Origin: Pratylenchus scribneri | Lineage: Eukaryota; Nematoda; Chromadorea; Rhabditida; Pratylenchidae | DNA: 64,000 nucleotides | NCBI GenBank assembly: GCA_030063045.1 | Contig: JAQSEB010000042.1 | Location: 868,001 to 932,000, forward strand | Reading direction: 5' to 3' | Shown: positions 1 through 10,296 of the stretch, one piece after another | How the letters are laid out: the number at the start of each line of letters is the position of its first letter | Position numbering within the stretch: position 1 is the first letter of the stretch | Notes under the pieces: generated by a model | Told to the model about the DNA's origin: nothing | The model's input: the letters and a program-made list of their open reading frames with translations, nothing else | Databases searched by the model: none | Made by a program: the position numbers and the translations under genes

Positions 1-2611
1 CGTAATCAATACAATTGCCCGATTGAGTGTGACTCCGCCGATTCCATTTTTGAACATTGGGGCATATGTAATCATTCTTAACAAAATTACTCCCACCGCC
101 CAAATGTCGGATTTTGTTGAAAACTGAAGAAATTTATGAAAAAAAATAATATTAAGAAATATTTAAATTCAAAACTTATTCTACTATTTCAAATATTATC
201 AATTTAAATATTTAATTAAATGTTCTTCTATATCAATTATTGATTGCATTGCATTTATACTTGATTTATAGATAAAAGGATATTTTAAAATTTAGTTGAT
301 AAAGCTCAGTATTCACCTCATACTCATCTCTATGTGAAAATTTGTTGCAACATGTTCGTTGTTCTGGACTGGCATAGAATTCTGTGCACCACATTTCGCT
401 CCGAAATTTACATACATTTGCCCTTTTTTCAATATTAATTTCTGAATTTTCGGGAATCAATTCGGAACCGCCAAAATCGATAATTTTCAATGTCATTTTA
501 TGGCCCCCTTTTCCATCCTCCTCTTTTACATAAAGCAAATTATCTGGCTTCAAGTCCAAATGAATGGCCACTGAAATGAATAGAAGGTTGGAAATTTTTA
601 TAAAATTTATATTTATTATTAAAAATGAATTTGAGTGCACAAAGTTGAATAGAATTTTATTTAAAAATGTGAATGAATTTCAATGGTTTTTGGAAAATGG
701 ATTAACAAAAATAAAATATAAGATATTTGAAAATATTTTTATTCTTTATCTTTAATTTGAAAAATGTCTACATAAATAAAAAATTAATTTTTAACTAAAG
801 ATGAATCATTTAATTATACATTGCCATAATTGATTTATGCATAATTTATATCAAATTTATATTTTTAAACTTACATTTATGCATTTCTTTAACTGCTTGG
901 AGTATTTCAATTAATTTATTTTTAATTATTTCCTCAATCTCAATTAATTTTTCACTTTGATTTTTATTTGTTTGCCAAATATTTTTCATTTTTTCTTTCA
1001 TATTTTCAAATTCTTTTCTTAAATTATGCTCTCCTAATTCCATTAAAAAAAGTAATTGTCGTTGCCGATTTTTACTTAAATCCTTGCTAAAATATCAAAT
1101 TAAAATTTAAAATTAAGATATTTAATTACAAAGCATAGAGACGTATAATATGTTTTGAATTGATTCGGGCAAATCTTTTCAGAATTTCGTATTCATTTCT
1201 CATTTCATTTTGCAAACCTTCGATTTTTTCAATTTCCAATAAAACAGATTTGAGTGCAAAACATTTTCCTAATCGAAGTGGTTTACCATCAAAATCCTTC
1301 AAATCTGACATTGCATGCGCATGGAATATCTTAAGGTACTCATCGGTTATCTACCTCCAGATTTGAAATTTTTTTTGAGATTCTTATTCTAAAATTCATA
1401 TTTGATTGTAAAATGATAAAAAAAATGATTTTAGATGATTTTAGGATTTTCAATTTTTGGGGGTAACTTAAGGTAATTTTGGGGGTTAAAAAAATCTGGA
1501 GGTAGATAACCGATAAGTACCTATCTAATTATAAGTGGTTACTTTTATTTGGTCTACATCCCCTTTTTTTGTTGAGAAGCGAAAAATTGAAGGGTCCCTC
1601 TATGGGTCATAAGGAATAAAGATCAAGGTTCGATGTTTGGATTTTTGACCACAAATTGTTTTTTTTTAAATTTCGGTTATTCGATTTTGAGCTATCATAC
1701 TTATAGCTTGAAATTGGAACTTTAAAAAAAGGAAAAAAACAGAGTACTGCTGCTGGCAGAATTGTAAATAAAATAAATTTATTAATCTTTAATACATTCG
1801 ATGTAGTCCCTTTGCCAATTTTCTCAGGCCATACTCGAAAATGCCAATCGCCATATTCAATTTTTTGCATTTCCTTAAGAAAATATTTTCCACAAGAACA
1901 TTTTTGGTCACCAAATTCTTCTAAATCTTTCAATGTTTCCTCTTTAAAATCCAAAAATTCCGATATTTTCAATTCCCTCATTTTAGGGCTGAAAAATAAT
2001 TTATAATTTAATTAATATATTTCATTTTCATTACTTTTTATTGATTCGATTGAATTTACAATTTATTACTAGACAATTTTCATTATGATCCGTCCCGGCT
2101 TTTCAAAATTTTCATAAAATTTTCATAAAATTGATATTCCTTTGAAGCAATTTTTAAAAGAAAAAATTGAAAAATCATGCAAAAATAATGAAAAAAATAA
2201 ATTATAATTTAAAATTAAAAAAAATAATTTCCACTAAAAAAGGCTCATTTTATGGGGATTTATTTCTTACGGGGCGTTTGGGTCTAAGCCTGACTCGCTT
2301 CCATCCTGGCCCTGCCTGTGATGACCACCTCTGAATAAATAAAGAAATTTTATTGTTAAAAAATTAAAATAAATATTACCTCGATTTAATATTAAAAATT
2401 TTTTTACAAAAAGCAGGAAAACATCCATTTTTTAAACATCCTTTTTTATCTAAAAATTAGGAAAATTTGGTAAAATTAAAATTATATGTAAAAATTAATT
2501 CTGTTCTCATTTGTGTATTTGCTTCATTTTTGTAATTTTACCTTGATCAGATGATTGGTGAGAAATTTTCAAAATATTAATTAAAATTAAGCCAATTGTT
2601 AAGGAAAACAT
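1..2611 (-). CDS. Secreted protein kinase, copy 1 (3' end off the window)
   Basis: Multi-exon serine/threonine-type protein kinase with an N-terminal signal peptide. Exons I can place: 2611-2542 (hydrophobic signal peptide), 2449-2380 (GCxKNGCFP cysteine motif), 2330-2271, 1988-1796 (glycine loop IGKGTTSNV), 1329-1130 (ALK lysine), 1086-875 (lysine/glutamate-rich helix), 570-317 (catalytic HLDLKPDN and DFG) and 123 to the left edge (SDIWAVG, the subdomain IX part). All junctions keep frame and agree with copy 2 exon for exon. The stop codons that seem to separate the signal-peptide exons from the kinase exons fall inside introns with good GT donors, so this is one gene. The HRD arginine is leucine, but the catalytic Asp, the Lys and the DFG are present, so it may be active. 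A 190-bp inverted-repeat element sits directly against the acceptor of the 1329-1130 exon. Substrate and destination are unknown. Confidence 0.8.
1334..1522. mobile_element. MITE with about 29-bp terminal inverted repeats
   Basis: The sequence starting AGGTACTCATCGGTTATC at 1334 returns inverted, with one mismatch, at the end (to 1522). The interior is AT-rich, holds no ORF, and contains a GGGGTTAA motif. It sits within 5 bases of the splice acceptor of a kinase copy 1 exon (1329), so it supplies the upstream part of that intron end. A related half-element with the same GGGGGTTA and TCTG-GGA-GGATAACCG features is at about 50915-50955. Confidence 0.8.
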
Positions 2612-3974
2612 TTTTAAAATTTAATAAATGAATTAATTTTATAAATAAAATCTGAAATTTTGCAAAATATTTTTAATGTTAGAGAAGGGATTTTGAATTT
2701 CCAATCAATTGCGTTATGGATGGCCAATTATCCCCCTCCCCACCTTTCCCCCTTCCCTTGGCCTATTTGCCCGCGCAATCCACCATCCTTCCTCTCTTTT
2801 TTGGCCAATTCTGGCCCTTCTCCTCTCTCTCTCTCTCTCTCTCGCCATTTGTGGCCCATCTCCCCTCATCATCAATTTGGGCCAAATTTCTTCTGATTGA
2901 ATTGAATTTTGTTAGCCTATGATTAGAGGTTGGTTTGGAATTGGAATTGAATTAAAACTGATGAGCACTGATCTGTATTCACATCGATTGGAATTTCAAT
3001 AAAACATAAATCACTTGACATTCTGATTTACAGCGAATTTTTATTATATTCAAGTTTTTCATTTAACTTTGCTTTGTTTAGACATTAAATGAAAAATGAA
3101 AATTTCTCTCGAATTAAAATCAAAGGTATTAGTGTCGGCCAACGGAAAAGAAAAGTGCTAATTTTTTGATGAATTTTTGGAAAGAAAAAGTCATCAAAAA
3201 GTTTCTTCCTAATGAAAAATTTTATTGTTAAAATTGCCCATCAACTTTTAATTTAACAACCCCGTAGCAATATTTAATTGATCCATTCAACGAATGTATT
3301 GATTGATTTCAATTTCAAATAAAAAATTCTATAATTATAGAAAATTTTATATTACCAATGAAAATTTATAAGTTTAATTCTCTTTGCTCTTAATGAAAAA
3401 TTGGGATTTTAAAATTTAATATTTTTTGGGTTAAGGCAGAATATATAAATGTTTCAAATTAAAAATTACAAAACTTTGACTTAAAAAATTTAAATAAAAT
3501 GACTCGATTATATATCCTTTTTTTGCTCTGTTCGGGCCTTCTGATTTTTTGGCAAAACTCAAAGTCCATTAGTCAATTTTCCCAAAAATGCTTTACTTTC
3601 AAATATAAAAAATAAATTGAAAAAAAATACAATTTGTTTCAATTGAGTGTATGAAAAGAGAGTCGAGAAAAAGGAAGAATAGACAGCTTAAATAGGCCAA
3701 GAAAATTGGAGAACAAATAAAAAATAATATCCAGAGGGAGGGAGGGGGAGGGCACATCAAAAATAAATTGGTTTACAAAATAAAGAGGGAATTGGATATT
3801 GGACGAATATTGCGAATGGAAAATCTTAAGAGGTGAGATTTACAATAAAATGATTGACAGGTTAGATTTGGACGAATGGAAAAGATAAAAATAGAATGAT
3901 TTAAATAAAATGACTCGATTATATACGTATCTTTTAAAGGGCATTCACGATACAACGATATTTATATTATCATA
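2612..3974. other. Intergenic: pyrimidine-rich duplicated promoter region
   Basis: No gene seen. Contains a C/T-rich block (2735-2870) with a (CT)n microsatellite around 2822-2843, followed by a segment ending in a CATCGATTGGAATTTCAATAA-like stretch. A diverged copy of the same order lies upstream of kinase copy 2 (7930-8260), so the upstream DNA was duplicated along with the coding region. Short direct repeats of an ACTCGATTATATA motif occur near 3500 and 3912. Confidence 0.5.
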
Positions 3975-6900
3975 TCAACCAATAATATTTTCTTCCGATT
4001 TTACTTCCGATTCATTACTCTTTACTTCATCGGATAATGCCAATGGATTGCCCGTCGTTTCTTGATCACATTGAGGCAGCAGCATTTCTTGTTGCGAATT
4101 TTGCCCGGAAATAGTCTCCTCTACTAAAAAGAAATGAATTATTAAAATTTTTTCTTATTTTCGAGTAACCATATTCTTCTATTTCACTAAATGGATGTGG
4201 ATTGGATTTAAATAAATGGCATTTGTTCGCAATAAAATCAAGCAGGCCACGAGCAGTTGTCCTCTCTTTTGGCTCTTTATTCACGGTTGCCTTGAATTAA
4301 TACAATTATATATATAATTAAAATATTTAATTATTTATTAATTTAAATTTGGTCGAATTTCATTTAAAATTTTTTATTTTCAAGCAAAAATTTGCCCTAA
4401 TTTAGTTTATCTCCCTTGCTAAATATTTGATTAAATTATTAAAATAAATAAATAATATAATTAATAATTCTTAAGCTCAATTCTTATTAAAAATTTTATT
4501 TAATTTTAAATAAAAATTAAAATATTCATAAATTATTAAATCTCAATATAAATAATACTTTACTTTTAATATATTGCTGAATTGCTTTGAAAATTTGTCA
4601 CGTATTTCTTCAAGAATTTCACGAAGTGGAGATTTTTGTTTTTCAATATCAATCAGATCATCGCCCGATTTAAACATTTCGTAAATCAAATCAATTGCTT
4701 CATCCCTATTGACTCGGGCTATCTCATGTTTGAACATTGGAGCAGATAAAATCATTTCCAGCAATATTACTCCCACGGACCATATGTCGGATTTTGTTGA
4801 AAACTGAGGAAAAATTTTAAAAAAATATTTAAATGAATATTTTAATCTACAAATAAACTAAATAAAAAATAATTATTGATTCTTTAATATTATTTCTTCA
4901 AAATAAAGTTAATATTTCTGTCTAGAAGATTAATTTTCAAAAAAAATATTCAATTAGATATTTTCCCATAATAATTACTGAATGCATTGCATTTATATGT
5001 GATTTATAGATAAAAGGATATTTTAAAATTTAATTGATTAAGCTCATTGAATTTTAAATCATAAATTATTCACCTCATACTCCGCTCTTTTTGAAAATTT
5101 TGAATAACATGTTCTTTGTTCTGGACTGGAAAAGACGTCATTGCCCCATATAGTTTTCCTTAATTTACATACATTTGCCCTTTTTTTAACATTAATTTCT
5201 GAATTTTCGGGAATCAATTCGGAACCACCAAAATCGATGATTTTCAATGTCATTTTATGGCCCTCTTTCACATAAAGCATATTCTCTGGCCTCAAGTCCA
5301 AATGAATGGCCACTTGAATGAATAATAGATTTTTTTTTATTTGTAATTTAATAATATTTATTAATTAAATAATGAATTGGTATTTGTCGGGTTTATATAT
5401 TTCCCCATTTTGGAAAGTAAACTAACAAAAAATGTGAAGGAATTTCTTGTTTTTGAAAAAATAAAAAAAATTTAATAATTCCTTTAATTTGAAAAAAGAA
5501 AGTCTATATTTCATATCTCTAGATTATTTAAATATACTTTGACATAATTGATTTATTCATATATTATAACTAGGGTTCAGCGGTACCGGTACTTTGGACC
5601 AAAATCGGTACCGGTACTTGCCGGTACCAGCCTACTCGGTATTCGGTACCGGTACTGGGTTTAGGGTCGGTACCCGGTACCGGTACTCGGCACCGGTCGG
5701 TACCGGTACTAGTCGGTACTGACGGTACTGGAGAAAAAATGGTAAAAAATCATAAAAATTTTTAAAAAATCATTTTTTTTTCTTTCAAAAATCAAAAATT
5801 TTTGATACAGAGAAATAAAAAAAAAAGCTTCATAAAAGATTTAAATTTGACTGAAATTTTCATTTTAAGAAAAAAATTTTAAAAAAAAAATAAAATTTGG
5901 CTAAAAATGCCATTTTAGAGGGTGCTTGTCAGTACCGACTAGTACCGAGTTGAAAAAACGGTACCGGTAGTACCGATGTCGGTACCGGTACTGGCAAAAT
6001 CGGAACCGGTACTGGCCAAAGGCCGGTACTTCGGTACCAGTACCGACCGGTATTGCGGTACCGCTGAACCCTAATTATAACTCATCAATAATTTACATTT
6101 TTTAATTTATATATTTAATTAAACATACATTTGTGCATTTCTTTGACTGCTTCGAGTATTTCAATAAATTTATTCTTAATCATTTTCTCAATTAATTCGC
6201 TATGCTTTTTATTTGTTTGCCAAATATTTTCCATTTTTTCTTTCATATTTTCTAATTTTTCTCTAAAATTATATTCTCCTAATTCTATTAAAAAAAGTAA
6301 TTGTCTTGGTAGAGATTTGCTCAAGTCCTTGCTAAAGTATTAAATTATAATTAAAATTCCAAATTAAAATATTATTACAAGGCATAGAGTCGTATGATGT
6401 GTTTTGAATTTATTCGAGAAAATTTTTTCAGAATTTTCATTTCATTTCTCATTTCGTTTTCATACATATAACCGGTTTTACTTAGGAGCATTGATTTGAG
6501 CGCAACACATTTTTTCAATTTGAGTGGTTTTAAATCAAAATCCAACAAATCGGACATCGCATGTGCATGAAAAACCTTAACCATAAGTAAATTAAATGGG
6601 TAAAAACTAAAAATGCTGGGTATTGTCGAAAATAGTTCGAAAAATATCCAAAAAGTTATAATAGGTTAATTACTTCTGGGAGATAAACGGGACGGTTACC
6701 CGCAAGGATTTTGGGCAAATTCCCGTTACCCGCATCCCAATTATCCGCTCTAACCGTTACCCCTACGTCGCACCACGATTATTCGACTGCCGAAACCTTT
6801 TTTAAAGTTGTCATTTGGAAACAAAAATTCTTCATAACTTCCCAAAATTAAAAGATAGCAACGCAAATAAATTTTATTTACTCATCAGTTGGTTAGTGCG

Positions 6901-7853
6901 TGGCTTATAATTTTTTGGAGTATGGTTCGTATCCCTCCAGCGTAATTTTTTGCCAAAAATGGATTAATTTTATTGATAAAAAGTATTGAAGAAAAATTTT
7001 GATTTGTTTTTAAAAGCATTTTTTATCAATTTTAAAAGTATAATATTTTTAGTTGCAAGTAGAAGAGGGACCCTTTGTGGTTCTAAATTATATGTGTAAT
7101 TTAAATGAAGCACTAATTCATTTTCCATACATTCGAAGTTGCCCCCTTGCCAATAGCTTCCGGCCATACTCGAAAATGCCAATCGCCATATTCAATTTTT
7201 TGCATTTCCTTAAGCAAATATTTTCCACATGAACATTTTTTTGCACCAAATTTTTCTAAATCTTCCAATGTTTCTTCTTTAAAATCCAAAAATTCTGATT
7301 TTATCAATTCCCTCATTTTAGGGCTAAAAAAATAATTTTTAAAATATAATTTAATTTTTAATTTTTTTTCATAAAAATATTTTTATAAAATTTAATAATT
7401 TATTTTGAAACAATTTTAAAAAGAAATAATTGAAAAGAAATGATGAAAAATTATAAGTATAATTACAATTTTATTTAAAATTTCAAAAATGCTAAAAAAT
7501 ACCATTAAAAAAGTTATTTTATTTAAGTATATTTCCTACTTGCTAATGTTTGGGTCTAAGCTTAACTCGCTTCGATCCAAGCCCCGCCCTTGTTCACGCC
7601 TGAAAAATAAAAAATTTTATTGTCAATAAAATTAAAAGAAATATTACCTCGATTTAACATTTAAATTTTTTTCCCCAAAAGAAGGAAAACATCCATTCTT
7701 TGAACATCCGCTTTTATCTAAAAATTGGAAAATTTGTACAAATACTAAAAGAATTAATTGTTTAATTTCTGTATTTATTATAATTTTACCTTGATCCGTT
7801 GTTTGTAGAGAAATTTGCAAAATATTAATTAAGACAATTGTTAAAGAAAACAT
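3975..7853 (-). CDS. Secreted protein kinase, copy 2 (complete, ten exons)
   Basis: Complete paralogue of the kinase at the left edge. Exons: 7853-7790, 7717-7648, 7599-7540, 7323-7131, 6575-6379, 6331-6129, 5312-5074, 4803-4564, 4290-4170, 4123-3975; about 511 residues. Signal peptide at 1-20; GCxKNGCFP-type cysteine pair around 25-35; glycine loop near 122-130; VALK lysine at 156; catalytic HLDLRPEN at 266-273; DFG at 289-291; SDIWSVG after it; acidic C-terminal tail containing LPQCDQETTGNP. Start chosen at 7853 because it alone gives a signal peptide and is matched by copy 1. Two mobile sequences lie in introns: a 503-bp hAT-type element (5571-6073) and a tRNA-like sequence (about 6881-6942). 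The catalytic residues suggest a working kinase that enters the secretory pathway. Whether it is exported or acts in the Golgi/ER lumen cannot be told. Confidence 0.82.
5571..6073. mobile_element. Non-autonomous hAT-type element, GGTACC-rich
   Basis: Terminal inverted repeats begin TAGGGTTCAGCGGTACCG and end with the complement. The flanks carry a perfect 8-bp target-site duplication, ATTATAAC (5563-5570 and 6074-6081). Both subterminal regions are packed with degenerate GGTACCGGTACT repeats in opposite orientations. No ORF. TIR start and 8-bp TSD are as expected for hAT elements. It lies in an intron of kinase copy 2. Confidence 0.93.
6881..6942 (+). repeat. tRNA-like (SINE-type) fragment
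   Basis: Contains an A-box-like segment (AGTTGGTTAGTGCGTGGC) and, about 30 bases on, a B-box-like GGTTCGTATCCC. It does not fold as a full tRNA because arm pairing is lost, so I read it as a tRNA-derived pol III promoter relic in a kinase intron. Confidence 0.45.
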
Positions 7854-8338
7854 TTGTAAAATATAATTAAATATTTAATAAAAGCTTGGATTTCTTTTAA
7901 TTGAAATTATCAGAAATTATCAAAATGATTTTAGGGTAGTGAAGGTTTTTGATTTCGAATAATCTATTGTGAGTTCCCTCCCCTTCTCACTTGCCTTATA
8001 TTTACCCCTTCGGCTGCCGGTGTCATTCCCACTCCTCCCCCTCTTTTTGGCCAATTCTAGCCCTCCCCTTTCTTCTCGTAATTTCCCCCACCCCAATTTG
8101 GGACAAAATCGCACTGAATAAAGCTAAATTTTGGCGAGTTTTAAACTGTTCTATCACTGATCTGTGACCTATCATTGATCTTTGATATATTCCTTATCGA
8201 TTGGAATTTCAATAATAAATCATAAATCACTTGCCGTTCTGAATGTAGCGCGGATTTTTAGGTTCAAGTTTTCTATCGAGTTTTGCTTCGATTAAAATTT
8301 AAATAAAAAATCAAAATATGTATCTATTGAATTAAAAT
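7854..8338. other. Upstream region of kinase copy 2
   Basis: No gene. Carries the diverged second copy of the C/T-rich block and the CGATTGGAATTTCAATAA segment also found upstream of copy 1. Ends at the target-site duplication of the hAT element that starts at 8339. Confidence 0.5.
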
Positions 8339-9591
8339 TAGAGTTGGACAGAGTCGGGTACCCGAACCGGAACCGAACCGAATCGAGGCCATTTTTGGGC
8401 CAAGAACCGGAACCGGAACCGAGGTCTTGGAACCGAGCGGAACCGGGAACCGAGAGTCGGAACCGACGGTTCCACGGTTCCTCTTTGAACCCTAAGAAAG
8501 GCAATTTTGCTAAGATTATTTGAAAAATTTTATAAAATTGGCAATTGGCATTTTGTTTTTATCATTCATGTTCCTTCAAATGCTCAAATTTATCATTATT
8601 TTAATATTATTTTATTTTCATTATAAATATTCTAATTGCTTATGTTGATCTAAAAAATAATAATTTTAAACTTTTAGGATATTCAATTCAATAATGGTAG
8701 CGAAAATTTATAAATTTTTTCAAATTGTTAAAATTGATGGCAAAGAAGAACGTTACCGAGATAGAAAATGAAAATGCTCCGCAAGAGCTGGATGAAGATT
8801 CGATGGATATCGATCATTTCGGTAATTCTGTAAAATGCATTTTTATTTATTAAATTTCCAGATATTTGGGCACCGCCAAAAGAAAGAAATCCTTCCGAGA
8901 AATCGGCACAGTCAATAAATGCACAAAATGAATTGAAAAATGCAATAAAAGTCCATTTTTTAATTTTAATTTGAATAATATTTTCAAAAAATTTAGGTTG
9001 AGCTTGGTCTTTTTCGGAATAATTTGGCCATCAATCGCCCACTCCGAACTGATGATGTTTTTTCTTGGTGGCGAAAAAATCAAGAAAATTTCCCACAATT
9101 GGCTTTTGCAGCAAAATGCCTTCTTTCAGTGCCAGCAACTTCAGTGTGCAGTGAGCGCACCTTCTCTATGGCCGGCCTCCTTTATGCAAATTCATTGCGC
9201 AACAGGCAATTTTATTTTATTTATTTATTTAATTGAATTTTTGATAGACTCGGCGGCAAAATGGCCGAAATGCTCATAATAATAAAGGCGCACTTAAAAA
9301 AGTTGGAACTTGGGCCACCAATTAAAGAAGAAGACCAAGAAGAAGATATAGAATTCGAGGATGATGAAGATTAAAATATTTTGGAGAATTTACATTAATT
9401 TATTTTTTTTTTGATATTTTATGAAAAAAAAATTTTTAAATTTTTTTGACCATTTTCAAAAAAACAAGGAACCGGCAGAACCGGAACCGGAACCGAGGAT
9501 TTTTCAGGAACCGGAACCGGAACCGCGATCTAGGAACCGAGCGGAACCGGAACCGGAGACCTCGGTCTAGAACCGACTCTGTCCAACTCTA
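8339..9591 (+). mobile_element. hAT transposon, internally deleted
   Basis: TIRs read TAGAGTTGGACAGAGTCGG at the left and its complement at the right. The element is flanked by a perfect 8-bp duplication ATTAAAAT (8331-8338 and 9592-9599). Subterminal regions hold GGAACCGGAACCG-type repeats. The interior carries the C-terminal end of a hAT transposase (separate entry) but not the catalytic core, so it probably cannot move by itself. At 1253 bp it is short for an autonomous hAT. Confidence 0.95.
8737..9374 (+). CDS. Truncated hAT transposase, dimerisation domain only
   Basis: Spliced reading frame inside the hAT element. The best-conserved part (about 9020-9205) contains WW-x-N-x3-FPQLAFAAKCLLSVPATS followed by SERTFSMAG, the hallmark of the hAT C-terminal dimerisation domain. 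Introns inferred at about 8822-8861, 8950-8998 and 9206-9247; the last has a GC donor (AG|GCAATT) and an ordinary AG acceptor. After it come a KMAEMLIIIKAHLKK helix and an acidic tail. The RNase-H-like catalytic domain and BED finger are absent, so it is not a competent transposase; a role as a dimerising regulator or a plain relic are both possible. Confidence 0.75.
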
Positions 9592-9599
9592 ATTAAAAT

Positions 9600-10296
9600 C
9601 ATAGGAATTAGAGGTGTCATCAATCGCTACTGAACAAGAAAGAAGGATTAATTTTATTATGAATTATTATAGAAAAGAAAAAGCCCCAAAAATTTTTCGC
9701 ATCTTCAAAATGATAAAATTTTCTTTTGGCATTTTCAAAAAATTCTCCTTCAAATGTTAGCAACTTTAAAAAAGCATGGAATAAATTTAAGGAAATATAT
9801 ATATTGAAATAATCTAAAGCACATTTAATTGGCTTTTGTGCTTTCATTGTGTCTTTTTATTGCTTTACCCTTTTTGAATTCCTTCAATTTGTTTGTTTGA
9901 TTTCCTCTTATCAATTGACTTTTATTGCCATTGAATCATCCAAAACGATAGGTGAAAAGATTTTTATTATTCATTCACATTAGATAAATGAATTTTCGAA
10001 TTGAATTTGGTGATAATTCGACATTTATGATACCGAAAGAAATATTAAAAATGATAAAAAAAATCAAAATTTGAAAACAATTCCATAACTTAAAGCTTAA
10101 ACTCAACCCGTAACATGAAATTTAAGTGGTCCATGTGCATTAGGCTGATTATAATTTGGTAGAATTTCATCGGATTATCAATTATTGGCCTAACCCGCTG
10201 AATGAATACGCAAAAACAACAGAGAAAGAATTGATTGGAATAAAATGAGTAAATAAAATTTTTGAAATCCATTTCCTTTTTAGGCAATGCAAAAAT
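9600..10296. other. Upstream region of GT31 copy 1
   Basis: No gene. The stretch from about 9640 is a diverged duplicate of the DNA upstream of GT31 copy 2 (about 14630-15370): both contain an AGAAAAAGCC(C/T)C segment, a TCAATTTGTTTGTTTG segment and a TAGGCGAAAA or TAGGTGAAAA segment in the same order. Duplication therefore covered gene plus promoter. Confidence 0.5.

Noticed and set aside
2660..2922. Three overlapping plus-strand ORFs rich in Pro, Ser and Leu
   Set aside because: They come from the pyrimidine-rich (CT)n promoter block, which is non-coding and shared with the paralogous kinase.
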